Assembly (NCBI RefSeq): GCF_002157355.1
Contig: NZ_LYMK01000015.1
Span: 62,001 to 126,000, forward strand
DNA from: Variovorax sp. JS1663
GTDB lineage: Bacteria; Pseudomonadota; Gammaproteobacteria; Burkholderiales; Burkholderiaceae_C
Direction of reading: 5' to 3'
Length of the DNA stretch: 64,000 bases
In this document: one piece after another, positions 31,623 through 38,846 of the stretch
Layout: each line of letters starts with the position of its first letter
How positions within the stretch are numbered: the stretch's first letter is position 1
Translations under genes and position numbers: made by a program
Notes under the pieces: generated by a model
Seen by the model: only the letters and a program-made list of their open reading frames with translations
Told to the model about the DNA's origin: nothing
Databases searched by the model: none

Positions 31623-31629
31623 GGCTCTC

Positions 31630-31671
31630 GAAGGGCAGTTGCCCCTCCCAGATAGGCAACTGCCCTTCTTT
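31630..31671 (+). terminator. Strong terminator, 14-bp stem
   Basis: Perfect inverted repeat GAAGGGCAGTTGCC / GGCAACTGCCCTTC (31630-31643 and 31655-31668) with an 11-nt loop, followed by TTT. It starts 7 nt after the stop of the unknown gene and insulates it from the minus-strand gene that follows. Confidence 0.85.
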
Positions 31672-31827
31672 CGTGCCAAGCTACCGCACAGTTCGCCCAT
31701 ACCGCAGCACAGGAGGTGCACCGCGGGTTGGAACGGAGCGAGGATGGAAGCAATTGCAACTATCGGCCGGCAGAATCTACGCCGAGGTCAGCGCGGCGCT
31801 GCGCGCTACTTTGAGGTAGGCGTGAAG

Positions 31828-32370
31828 TCAGAGCTTGGGTTCTTTGCGACCCAGCTTCACGTCAGCTACGCGGTCCGCATCCAACTGCTGCTGAAGACGG
31901 CCTTCTTGGCGCCGGAGAGCGCTAGCGAGATCCTTGGACTCCTTGTCATCGGCCGCCCGCCGCATGATCTTGGAGGCGGCTTCCTCAAGACCGACGCTGC
32001 CCGGCGCCTTCAGAGCGCGCGCAAATTCATAGGCATTCGCAAGTGCTTCGGTGCGACGGTCCTCGGGGACAAGCTCAAACAGCCGAACGACGTTGCTCGC
32101 CAACATCGTCCGCACCGTCCCCATCACAAACTGATCAGCCTCGAAGTTAAGCACGGCGTTGCGCAACGCGTTCTCAAACTGCTCTTGGGTCACGTAGCCG
32201 GTCGGAAGGTCAAAGCTGCTTTCCAGGCGGGCCACGATCTCAGCATTCATCGAGCGATTGTTCGCCTTGGCTACCTCAGCGATGCGCTCGCGCATGCCCT
32301 CCGGGAAGCGAACGATGTACTTGTCCCCCGCTTGCATGGTTGAGCCTCTGGGCTTAGCAGATTCCGTCAT
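31828..32370 (-). CDS. Mnt/Arc-like ribbon-helix-helix repressor (long form)
   Basis: 180 aa. The ribbon-helix-helix domain [20 protein letters not shown] then [18 protein letters not shown] closely follows phage P22 Mnt, including the NGRSMNSE-like turn. The remaining ~110 residues are helical ([20 protein letters not shown] and on) and would mediate oligomerisation. ATG 32337 ([11 protein letters not shown]) is an alternative start. It is divergent from the Arc-like gene and shares an array of TAGCCAT half-sites with it, so autoregulation and cross-regulation are expected. Confidence 0.75.
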   Translation of the reverse strand: MTESAKPRGSTMQAGDKYIVRFPEGMRERIAEVAKANNRSMNAEIVARLESSFDLPTGYVTQEQFENALRNAVLNFEADQFVMGTVRTMLASNVVRLFELVPEDRRTEALANAYEFARALKAPGSVGLEEAASKIMRRAADDKESKDLASALRRQEGRLQQQLDADRVADVKLGRKEPKL

Positions 32371-32382
32371 CCCCCGAGCTTA

Positions 32383-32482
32383 ATGGCTAAATGCCATAAC
32401 TCAACAATGGCACATAGCCATTATGTATTTGCGTACAGCTTGCTTGGGTAGCCATAATTTAGCCATCATGGCTAACAGCCAT
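32383..32482. promoter_or_regulatory. TAGCCAT operator array between Mnt-like and Arc-like genes
   Basis: Five exact copies of TAGCCAT or its complement ATGGCTA: 32383-32389, 32415-32421, 32449-32455, 32460-32466 and 32468-32474, with a near match at 32477-32482. The 32449 and 32460 copies are 11 bp apart, one helical turn. The last exact pair forms a 15-bp palindrome TAGCCAT-c-ATGGCTA that contains the ATG of the Arc-like gene. The sites cover the -10 box and start region, an arrangement suited to tight repression. Confidence 0.82.
32429..32458 (+). promoter_or_regulatory. Promoter of Arc-like gene and integrase operon
   Basis: TTGCGT (32429-32434), an 18-nt spacer, and CATAAT (32453-32458). 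The -10 box overlaps an operator half-site (TAGCCATAAT), so ribbon-helix-helix protein binding would block polymerase. This promoter should drive the plus-strand operon from the Arc-like gene to the integrase. Confidence 0.55.
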
Positions 32483-32680
32483 CAAATCATGAGCACAAGC
32501 AGCGACAAGCATCTCAAACCTGTCCAGGTCCGCATGAAGGCGGAAACTCACCGCTGGATCCACGAGCAGGCCAAAGCTCAGGAGCGCTCGGCGAACTGGA
32601 TCATCAACCGCGTCCTGGAGCAGGCCCGCCTTCAGCAACTGACCAGGAACAGCGAGGGGGACGCGATGAGCAACGGCTGA
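32468..32680 (+). CDS. Arc-like ribbon-helix-helix protein (short form)
   Basis: 70 aa from ATG 32468; ATG 32489 (MSTSSDKHLKPVQVRMKAET) is a possible shorter start. The ribbon VQVRMKAET and helices HRWIHEQAKAQERSANWIIN, then RVLEQARLQQ, match the Arc fold. It is the first gene of the operon leading to the integrase and lies across from the Mnt-like gene. In phage P22, Arc turns down the operon it heads after lytic entry; the same is inferred here. The operator palindrome includes its start codon. Confidence 0.75.
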   Translation: MANSHQIMSTSSDKHLKPVQVRMKAETHRWIHEQAKAQERSANWIINRVLEQARLQQLTRNSEGDAMSNG

Positions 32681-32700
32681 ATCAGCACCCCCAAAAAGTC

Positions 32701-32751
32701 GGCCCCTCCGAGCAGATGAGAGCGCTCAAAGGGGCCTAGATCCGGAAACCC
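32701..32751. terminator. GC hairpin B with conserved tail
   Basis: Stem GGCCCC / GGGGCC (32701-32706 and 32731-32736) with an inner palindrome GAGCGCTC. On the minus strand it is followed by GACTTTTTGG, a terminator-like tract. On the plus strand the tail TAGATCCGGAAACCC resembles that of hairpin A. It sits 20 nt after the Arc-like stop, within the operon, so it may attenuate the downstream genes. Confidence 0.5.
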
Positions 32752-32769
32752 TACCAAGGAAACCAAATC

Positions 32770-33156
32770 ATGGTTGAGTCTATCGCGCGCCCGCGTCAGG
32801 GCGCAACAACTGTCACCGCGGCAGCTACCGCGGTCGCCGCCTCTACCACTGTCCCGGCCACGTCGATCGAGAACGAGGAACGCAAGGCGCCCACTCCTGT
32901 TGATCTCGAATCCGACATCAGCGCAGCCCTCGACATTTCGAGGCTGGTGCAATGGATCGTGGCCGCGCAGCAAGCCTGCCGTGATGTCAATTTCCATTGC
33001 AAGCACAGCGAAGAGTTCGCCGCGAAGTGCGAGATGTACAAGATCGACGCTCCTGCGTGGGACGGTTTCGAATCGACTGCACTGATCACCGTCCTCAGGC
33101 ACCAAGAGGTCAACCTGAGCGCCGTCCTGGCTCATCTGGAAGGCGGTGCAGCATGA
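32770..33156 (+). CDS. Hypothetical early-operon protein 1
   Basis: 128 aa, with AAGGAAA upstream of the ATG. The first 45 residues are Ala/Thr/Val-rich and probably disordered. The C-terminal 75 residues are helical with three Cys or His-containing turns (AAQQACRDVNFHCKHSEEFA, then AKCEMYKIDAPAWDGFESTA). Cys and His spacing could bind metal, but no family matches. First gene of a chain of six ATGA-overlapped starts. Confidence 0.6.
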   Translation: MVESIARPRQGATTVTAAATAVAASTTVPATSIENEERKAPTPVDLESDISAALDISRLVQWIVAAQQACRDVNFHCKHSEEFAAKCEMYKIDAPAWDGFESTALITVLRHQEVNLSAVLAHLEGGAA

Positions 33157-33848
33157 GCACCACCACCCTCACACGCCCCGCCAAGCCCGTCCGCAAGAAC
33201 GCCGTACACGCGCCATCCACCGACGCCAACAACCGGAAGGCACGGCTGGCGACCCTGCAGGCAGCATTGAGAGAGGCCGACGAAAAACTCGAGGCTGCCT
33301 ACGACCGCGCAGAACGTGGCGAGCCCTATGAAGTGCTGCTCGGCCATGTCGCGCACGACCTGCTGATCGGCGATGCGCTCGCGATGCTGGACGACTCGCC
33401 GACACGGGCTCATGCCGCCGCCAACTTCGAAGCGCTCTTCAAGCCACTGGCCGCGCTCCAGGGCACGATCGCACTCGCTCAGGGTTCTGGCATCGAAGGA
33501 ACGCTGAAAGAGGCATTCGACCTGCTCGACCGGGTGCAGGACGAACTCGACTGCTGCGCGGAGCTTCCGAAGCTGCTGCCCGAGCAAAGCCCCCAGGAGC
33601 CGGACCGCGAACGGTCCACCTGGATTGACGTTGACTGTGTTGACGGGACCCTCAACGGGGCGCTGATCCTGCTCGACATGGCTAGCGAAGCATGTCAATT
33701 CCAGTACGGCAACGCTGAATCGTGCGCCCAAGCTCAAGATCGTCTCGTCATGCTGATCAGGGCTAGCGGCAACGAACTCCGGGAGGCACGTGATCAGTTG
33801 GATTCCATCGTCAAGGACATGATGGACGAGAGGGCAGTTGCAGCATGA
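33153..33848 (+). CDS. Hypothetical early-operon protein 2
   Basis: 231 aa from ATG 33153 (ATGA overlap). Basic N-terminus (MSTTTLTRPAKPVRKNAVHA), then an acidic helical body (LREADEKLEAAYDRAERGEP; EAFDLLDRVQDELDCCAELP). The last 60 residues are Ala/Glu-rich helices ending LDSIVKDMMDERAVAA. It looks like an all-helical cytosolic protein. No family recognised. Location suggests an early, possibly host-takeover role. Confidence 0.6.
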   Translation: MSTTTLTRPAKPVRKNAVHAPSTDANNRKARLATLQAALREADEKLEAAYDRAERGEPYEVLLGHVAHDLLIGDALAMLDDSPTRAHAAANFEALFKPLAALQGTIALAQGSGIEGTLKEAFDLLDRVQDELDCCAELPKLLPEQSPQEPDRERSTWIDVDCVDGTLNGALILLDMASEACQFQYGNAESCAQAQDRLVMLIRASGNELREARDQLDSIVKDMMDERAVAA

Positions 33849-34525
33849 CAGCCGCCGCGATCACTGTCGAGGCCGGCGTGGAGTATGAAGCCGGCACCAG
33901 CGGAGACATCCACCTGGGCCGCCCTGAGGCTCTGATCGCCTCCGGCATCATCGACGCCGCGAAGGTGCCGGGTGCCCCAGGCATGCCGAAGAGTTCCATC
34001 ACGTTCATCGACGGCGTGCCGCAGCCCCGCGGCACCAAGCCAAAGCACGATGAACGCTGGATGCAGGCGACCATGATCGGCCGGCAGCTTCGCGTCTCCA
34101 AGGGCATCAGCGACGCGGAGCGTACCCGGCGCGAGCAGCAGCGTGCGCAGGAACTCGAAGACCTGGCGCGCACCGCGCCGAAGAAGGACATCGGACGCGA
34201 GGAGGCGGCCAAGCAATTGCGCGGCGCCAGCGCCATCTTCAACGTCGGTGATTCCGTGTTGGCCAATGGCTACCCGGCCATGGTTTGCGAGGGCTACGGG
34301 CTGTGCGCGGTCAAGGCCGAAGACGGTGAGTTCGTCGCCAGCGATGGCGTTCGCATCGAATACCGCTGGGGCTACACCTGCCGCTATCGCAGTGGTGAAG
34401 AGTTCTTCTTCGCAGCCCACCAAGTTACGGCCCCCAAGGACGAGCACCGTCCAGGACATCTGCGCTTGGTTGCTGGAGCGAAGCCCGCACCCAGGCCCGT
34501 GTTGGCTCTCAGGAGCCAGGCATGA
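33845..34525 (+). CDS. Hypothetical early-operon protein 3
   Basis: 226 aa. N-terminal half with an ordered segment (VEAGVEYEAGTSGDIHLGRP), a central charged helix (DAERTRREQQRAQELEDLAR), and a strand-rich C-terminus (NVGDSVLANGYPAMVCEGYG, then YRWGYTCRYRSGEEFFFAAH). The C-terminal part might be a small SH3-like barrel. Overlaps both neighbours by ATGA. No family recognised. Confidence 0.6.
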   Translation: MTAAAITVEAGVEYEAGTSGDIHLGRPEALIASGIIDAAKVPGAPGMPKSSITFIDGVPQPRGTKPKHDERWMQATMIGRQLRVSKGISDAERTRREQQRAQELEDLARTAPKKDIGREEAAKQLRGASAIFNVGDSVLANGYPAMVCEGYGLCAVKAEDGEFVASDGVRIEYRWGYTCRYRSGEEFFFAAHQVTAPKDEHRPGHLRLVAGAKPAPRPVLALRSQA

Positions 34526-34725
34526 GCAGCACCCCGCGCAAGCGCACCCTGCACCTGGTGCCCAAGCCCGAGGGCACGATCGACGCCGACATGGTCGCCT
34601 TCACGGTAATGGAGTACATCGACCAGACCTATCCGGTCCTGTGGGAGGGACTGCCGAAGATCGCACGGGTCAACGTCCGGAACACGATCGTGCGGGCCGT
34701 GCAGCAAGCTGGGAAGCCTACATGA
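34522..34725 (+). CDS. Hypothetical early-operon protein 4
   Basis: 67 aa. Basic start (MSSTPRKRTLHLVPKPEG), then one helix (DADMVAFTVMEYIDQTYPVL) and a second (IARVNVRNTIVRAVQQAG). Could be a small DNA-binding or adaptor protein. Overlaps both neighbours by ATGA; no family recognised. Confidence 0.6.
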   Translation: MSSTPRKRTLHLVPKPEGTIDADMVAFTVMEYIDQTYPVLWEGLPKIARVNVRNTIVRAVQQAGKPT

Positions 34726-35102
34726 GGACGGACCCGCGCGCCGCGTGCGCGAACGCCGAGGAGCGCTTCATCTGGGCCTTCGTGCACGATGCCATCTGCC
34801 ATCCGCTCATGGCCATCACGAACTGGTCTCGGCTGTCCGTCCGATTCCACGACTGGACCTCCTGGCGGGCGTGGCCGCGTGTAGTTCCAGCTGCCGCCGA
34901 TCCCGTCATGCCTCTGCCCAGCCGGCACCATGGTCCGCTGGAGGTTCGCAGCCTGGGCCCAGGCATCTATGCCGTCCGCCACCCAGCAATCAATCACACG
35001 CTGCACACCTACGCGAAGGACGGCATCGAGGCCGTCGAGATCGCAGAACGCTGGTTCGACTCGCTCGCAGAGGTGGGCATCCACCCGGACGGGTTGCGAT
35101 GA
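34722..35102 (+). CDS. Hypothetical early-operon protein 5
   Basis: 126 aa from ATG 34722. Helical start with aromatic residues (AEERFIWAFVHDAICHPLMA, then ITNWSRLSVRFHDWTSWRAW). The middle is Pro-rich, and the strand-helix end (PGIYAVRHPAINHTLHTYAK) is His-rich. No family recognised. Overlaps the excisionase-like gene by ATGA. Confidence 0.6.
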   Translation: MRTDPRAACANAEERFIWAFVHDAICHPLMAITNWSRLSVRFHDWTSWRAWPRVVPAAADPVMPLPSRHHGPLEVRSLGPGIYAVRHPAINHTLHTYAKDGIEAVEIAERWFDSLAEVGIHPDGLR

Positions 35103-35539
35103 GCGGCCCGCTCCTGCCACGGGTCGTCCGCCACCGCGACGCCCCGGGGTACTGCGGCATGGACCGCAACCGCTTCGACGCCGAGGTGCGCCCTGCCCTC
35201 ACAGAAATCCCCATCGGCCATCGCGGCATCGCCTTCGACAGGCACGAACTCGACGCCTGGCTTGACGCGTATATTGCCGAGCGTGGACGCCCGAGTCGCG
35301 CAAGGAAAGGAGAAACCCAATGCGAACTCGGACAAAAGGGATCCAGCTCTTCGGAAGCGAGCGGGTCGTCAACAAGCAGTACCTTGGCCAAAGGATCTTC
35401 CAGCGGCTCGGCGAGATCTCGCAGGACGATGCAGAAGCCTGGCTTCGGCGTCGCCAGCTCGAAATCGACGACGAGCGGGCAAAGCAACTTCGAGCAGGCG
35501 CTGATCGCCTGTGGGCAGATGGGGCGGCAAAGTATCTGA
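35099..35539 (+). CDS. AlpA/excisionase-like HTH protein overlapping integrase
   Basis: 146 aa. The first ~70 residues hold an AlpA/Xis-type winged helix: LLPRVVRHRDAPGYCGMDRN, then RFDAEVRPALTEIPIGHRGI and AFDRHELDAWLDAYI. The C-terminal half is Ser/Gly/Lys-rich with a final helix (QSNFEQALIACGQM), and it overlaps the integrase frame by 220 nt (35320-35539). Small proteins of this kind precede integrases in related prophages and direct excision. The start overlaps the previous gene by ATGA. The Ser-rich overlap region could be a by-product of the integrase frame. Confidence 0.65.
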   Translation: MSGPLLPRVVRHRDAPGYCGMDRNRFDAEVRPALTEIPIGHRGIAFDRHELDAWLDAYIAERGRPSRARKGETQCELGQKGSSSSEASGSSTSSTLAKGSSSGSARSRRTMQKPGFGVASSKSTTSGQSNFEQALIACGQMGRQSI

Positions 35540-36447
35540 TGGAGTGCCGGCACCGCGGCGTGCGCTCCCTGGAGACCATCAGCTACCACGTCAAGATCCT
35601 GCTGCCCTACATCGGCAAGATGCCGATGGGCGAAATCTGCAATGACTCGCTGGAGACCTTCAAGGCGCAGCGGATCGACGAGGACGAGGCGAAGAACTCG
35701 ACCGTCAACCGCAGCCTGGAGGTGGTGCGGACAGTGATGAACCGCGCGGCCCGGGTATGGCGCGACAACGGCCGGCCCTGGCTGCCGTCCCCGCCGCTGA
35801 TCGAGATGCTGGATGAAGATGCGCAGCGGAGACCGCCGTATCCGCTGTCCTGGGCAGAGCAGGCCAAGCTGATTCCGGTGCTCGCGACCCACCTTCAGCG
35901 GCCAGTGCTTTTCGCGCTCAACACCGGCGCCCGTGACGACAACGTGTGCGGCCTGCGGTGGAGCTGGGAAGTGCCGGTTCCGGAGTTGGAACGCAGCGTG
36001 TTCGTGATTCCGGCGGCTGAGTTCAAGGGGAAGCGCGACCATGTGCTGATCCTGAACGACGCGGCCTGGAAGATCGTGGAGTCGTGCAGGGGGAAGCATC
36101 CGGAATACGTGTTCACCTACCGCCCGCCGTCGAAGAAGAAGCCAGACGGCAAGCGGCAGGAACTGCCCAGGCGACGGATCGGGACGCTGAACAACACGGG
36201 TTGGCAGCGCGCGCGAGCGGAGATCGGGCTGGAGAAGGTGCGGGTACACGACCTTCGCCACACCTTCGGCCAGCGGCTGCGGGATGGAGGGGTGTCGGAA
36301 GAGGACCGCGCCCTGCTCCTGGGGCACGCGATCGAGGGGATGCCGCAGCACTATGCGACGGCGACCGTGGGAAGGCTGGTGGAGGCCGCGAACAAGGCGA
36401 CCAACACCTTCGACCGCACGACGCTGCTGCGGGTGGTGAACGGGTAG
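35320..36447 (+). CDS. Tyrosine-recombinase integrase of the prophage
   Basis: 375 aa, with AGGAG 7 nt before the ATG. N-terminal arm-binding part (MRTRTKGIQLFGSERVVNKQ), core-binding domain around residues 60-150, catalytic domain with R205 (NTGARDDNVCGLRW), the Lys region near 236-240 (KGKRDH), HxxR at 310-313 (VRVHDLRHTF), H336 (LLLGHA) and nucleophile Y345 (MPQHYATA). All catalytic positions are present. It ends 80 nt from the 3' end of tRNA-Arg, the expected target. It is the last gene of the Arc-headed operon, so integrase supply may be controlled by Arc/Mnt-like proteins. Confidence 0.93.
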   Translation: MRTRTKGIQLFGSERVVNKQYLGQRIFQRLGEISQDDAEAWLRRRQLEIDDERAKQLRAGADRLWADGAAKYLMECRHRGVRSLETISYHVKILLPYIGKMPMGEICNDSLETFKAQRIDEDEAKNSTVNRSLEVVRTVMNRAARVWRDNGRPWLPSPPLIEMLDEDAQRRPPYPLSWAEQAKLIPVLATHLQRPVLFALNTGARDDNVCGLRWSWEVPVPELERSVFVIPAAEFKGKRDHVLILNDAAWKIVESCRGKHPEYVFTYRPPSKKKPDGKRQELPRRRIGTLNNTGWQRARAEIGLEKVRVHDLRHTFGQRLRDGGVSEEDRALLLGHAIEGMPQHYATATVGRLVEAANKATNTFDRTTLLRVVNG

Positions 36448-36455
36448 GCGTTAGA

Positions 36456-36479
36456 AGAAAGTCGCGCAGAAAGTCGCGC
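36456..36479 (+). repeat. Tandem 12-mer next to attachment site
   Basis: Two exact adjacent copies of AGAAAGTCGCGC (36456-36467 and 36468-36479), 8 nt after the integrase stop. Direct repeats of this length at the integrase-tRNA junction are typical of recombinase arm sites; this is a candidate, not proven. Confidence 0.55.
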
Positions 36480-36488
36480 AAAAGAGAA

Positions 36489-36520
36489 GAGGGTCAGTCC
36501 GTCCTCACGGGCTAACCCTC
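36489..36520. terminator. Hairpin between integrase and tRNA-Arg
   Basis: Long imperfect stem: GAGGGT / ACCCTC (36489-36494 and 36515-36520) with an inner AGTCCGT / ACGGGCT. Read on the minus strand it is followed by TTCTCTTTT, so it would terminate the tRNA transcript. On the plus strand it would follow the integrase but lacks a T-run. Confidence 0.6.
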
Positions 36521-36527
36521 TGAAAAG

Positions 36528-36560
36528 TGGTGCGGCTGGCAGGATTCGAACCCACGACCC
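36528..36560. other. Candidate attachment core in tRNA-Arg 3' end
   Basis: Tyrosine integrases of this type usually recombine in the 3' half of a tRNA gene and leave it intact, with the integrase gene adjacent. Here the tRNA 3' end faces the prophage and lies 80 nt from the integrase stop. The matching copy at the other prophage end is outside the window, so the exact core cannot be set. Confidence 0.4.
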
Positions 36561-36604
36561 CTTGGTTCGTAGCCAAGTACTCTATCCAACTGAGCTACAG
36601 CCGC
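36528..36604 (-). tRNA. tRNA-Arg(ACG)
   Basis: 77 nt including an encoded CCA. Acceptor GCGGCTG / CAGCCGC, anticodon arm CTTGG-CTACGAA-CCAAG with anticodon ACG, T loop TTCGAAT. The wobble A should be deaminated to inosine. It appears intact despite the adjacent prophage. Confidence 0.95.
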
Positions 36605-36664
36605 ACAGCTTGCGATTATAGCATGCCTACGCGGGGCTGTTCCTATAAATGCGCCGAAGCGCGG

Positions 36665-36741
<77 letters not shown>

Positions 36742-36777
36742 ACGCAGGCCGGATTCTAGTGGGGCGGCTGAAGGGCG

Positions 36778-37782
36778 CTATTTGCGGTGCGACAAAGCGT
36801 TCGAAACCAGCCGGGAGGTGATATCCACGATCTGGATCATGCGGTCGTAGTGCATGCGCGTCGGTCCGATGACACCGAGCGTGCCGACCACTTCGCCGTC
36901 CACCTCGTAATTCGCACTCACGATCGAGAGATCCTCGAAGGGCACGACCTGGCTCTCCCCGCCGATGAAAATGCGCACGCCCTCGGCTTGGCTCGACACG
37001 TCCAGCAGGCGCAGCAATTGAGCTTTCTGCTCGAACAGATCGAAGGCGCGACGCAGGTGGCTCATATCGCTGGAGAAGTCGGTGACGGACAGCAGGTTGC
37101 GCTCGCCCGCGATCACCACCTCGTCCTGCGCTTGCGTCAGCACCTCGGAGCTTACCTGCACGGCCGCCTGCATGAGCGCCGCAATCTCGCCGCGCAACTG
37201 CTCCATCTCGGATTGCAGGCGGTCGCGCACCTGCTCGATCGACAGGCCTGCGAAGTGCGTGTTGATGTAGTTCGAGGCCTCGACCAGTTGCGACTGCGAA
37301 TAGTCGACCTCGGGAAAGATGACCCGGTTCTGCACGTCGCCGTCGGGCGACACAATGATCACCAGCAAACGGCGTTCCGACAGCCGCAGAAACTCGATTT
37401 GGCGGAACACCGAGGCGCGGCGCGGCGCCATCACGACGCCGACGAACTGCGAGAGGTTCGACAGCAAGGTCGCCGCATTGGCAATCACCTTCTGAGGCTG
37501 ATCCGGGGCGATGCTTTGCGCAGTGAAATCTTCGCGCTGCGCGGTCAACATGGTGTCGACGAACAATCGATAGCCGCGCGCCGTCGGCACGCGGCCCGCG
37601 GAGGTGTGGGGGCTCGCGATCAACCCGAGCCCTTCGAGGTCGGACATCACATTGCGAATGGTTGCGGGCGACAGTTCCAGCCCCGACGCCCGGGACAGCG
37701 TGCGGGAGCCCACCGGCTGCCCGTCGGCAATGTAGCGCTCGACCAATGTCTTGAGCAGCAACTTGGCGCGTTCGTCCAGCAT
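36778..37782 (-). CDS. hrcA: Heat-inducible transcription repressor HrcA
   Basis: 334 aa, full length for the family. N-terminal winged helix: [20 protein letters not shown], then [20 protein letters not shown] and [20 protein letters not shown], a signature block. The rest is the dimerisation/inserted domain, ending [20 protein letters not shown]. HrcA binds CIRCE operators and represses groE and dnaK operons with GroEL help. No CIRCE palindrome is visible in this window. It is divergent from nadK with only 28 nt between starts, so promoters must overlap. Confidence 0.96.
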   Translation of the reverse strand: MLDERAKLLLKTLVERYIADGQPVGSRTLSRASGLELSPATIRNVMSDLEGLGLIASPHTSAGRVPTARGYRLFVDTMLTAQREDFTAQSIAPDQPQKVIANAATLLSNLSQFVGVVMAPRRASVFRQIEFLRLSERRLLVIIVSPDGDVQNRVIFPEVDYSQSQLVEASNYINTHFAGLSIEQVRDRLQSEMEQLRGEIAALMQAAVQVSSEVLTQAQDEVVIAGERNLLSVTDFSSDMSHLRRAFDLFEQKAQLLRLLDVSSQAEGVRIFIGGESQVVPFEDLSIVSANYEVDGEVVGTLGVIGPTRMHYDRMIQIVDITSRLVSNALSHRK

Positions 37783-37810
37783 TGAAAGATTTTAGTGTTG
37801 TAATTTACGA

Positions 37811-38707
37811 ATGACATCCAGCTTCCGGCGCGTGGCATTGATCGGCAAGTACCAGGCCACGGGCGGGCGGGCGCAGGCCGGCGCGCCGGACGAAGTCATG
37901 GAGGACATCGGCGCCTTTCTCGAATCGCAGGGCTGCGAAGTCGTCGTGGAACAGGCGTCAGGCAGCGAAGCCGCGCAGACCCGCCATGCAGCGCTGTCGG
38001 TCGAGGAGATAGGCCGGCAATGCGACTTGGGGCTGGTGGTCGGCGGCGATGGCACCATGCTCGGCATCGGGCGCCATCTGGCCTGCTACGGCCTGCCGCT
38101 GATCGGCATCAACCGCGGCCGGCTCGGCTTCATCACCGACATCTCGCTGAATGACTACCGCACGGCGCTGACGCCCATGCTGGCCGGCGAATACGAGGAG
38201 GATCACCGCAGCCTGATGCAGGCCAAGGTGATGCGCGATGGCGCCCCCGTCTTCCATGCGCTCGCCATGAACGACGTGGTGGTCAACCGCGGCGCCACCT
38301 CGGGCATGGTCGAGCTGCGGGTGACGGTGGGCCATCATTTCGTGGCCAATCACCGTGCCGACGGCATCATCGTGGCCTCCCCCACTGGCTCCACCGCCTA
38401 TGCGCTGTCCGCCGGCGGTCCGCTGATGCACCCCGCGGTGCCGGGCTGGGTGATGGTGCCCATCGCGCCCCACTCGCTGTCGAACCGGCCGATCCTCCTG
38501 CCCGACGCGGACGAGGTCTCGATCGAACTGGTGAGCGGCCGCGACGCCAGCGCCAATTTCGACATGCAATCTCTGGCCTCGCTGGCGATCGGCGACCAGG
38601 TCGTGGTACGGCGCTCCGACTATCGCGTGCGCTTCCTGCACCCTCGCGGCTGGAGCTATTTCGACACGCTGCGCAAGAAACTGCACTGGAACGAAGGAGG
38701 TTCCTGA
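37811..38707 (+). CDS. nadK: NAD kinase
   Basis: 298 aa. The diagnostic motif GGDGTML (residues 78-84) and the second motif [20 protein letters not shown] are intact; NE-type [10 protein letters not shown] also matches. The enzyme phosphorylates NAD to NADP in the cytosol. The start [15 protein letters not shown] is divergent from hrcA at 28 nt. A Variovorax-style repeat follows before recN. The hrcA/nadK/recN order is common in betaproteobacteria. Confidence 0.96.
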   Translation: MTSSFRRVALIGKYQATGGRAQAGAPDEVMEDIGAFLESQGCEVVVEQASGSEAAQTRHAALSVEEIGRQCDLGLVVGGDGTMLGIGRHLACYGLPLIGINRGRLGFITDISLNDYRTALTPMLAGEYEEDHRSLMQAKVMRDGAPVFHALAMNDVVVNRGATSGMVELRVTVGHHFVANHRADGIIVASPTGSTAYALSAGGPLMHPAVPGWVMVPIAPHSLSNRPILLPDADEVSIELVSGRDASANFDMQSLASLAIGDQVVVRRSDYRVRFLHPRGWSYFDTLRKKLHWNEGGS

Positions 38708-38710
38708 TCC

Positions 38711-38760
38711 ATGAGCCGCACGGCCGTTCTGAAGGCGAATACCGCAGCCGCAGGCGAAGG
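38711..38760 (+). repeat. Extragenic repeat A, copy 1
   Basis: A ~50-bp element beginning ATGAGCCGCACGGCCGTTCT, with the core AAGGCGAATACCGCAGC. It matches a second copy at 40526-40578 with only scattered changes. Both lie between genes, and both can be read as a short peptide starting MSR and containing KANTAA. The rest of the nadK-recN gap (38761-38846) shows nothing notable. Confidence 0.7.
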
Positions 38761-38846
38761 TACTCCAGTGAGCCCGCACGCTCGATCTGTTCATCGCTCG
38801 CCGTACGCTTGCCGCGAGCCCCTGGCGCATCCGGGCGGGTATTGAG

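Noticed and set aside
36778-37810. CIRCE operator near hrcA
   Set aside because: No TTAGCACTC/GAGTGCTAA palindrome is found in the hrcA-nadK gap or elsewhere nearby.
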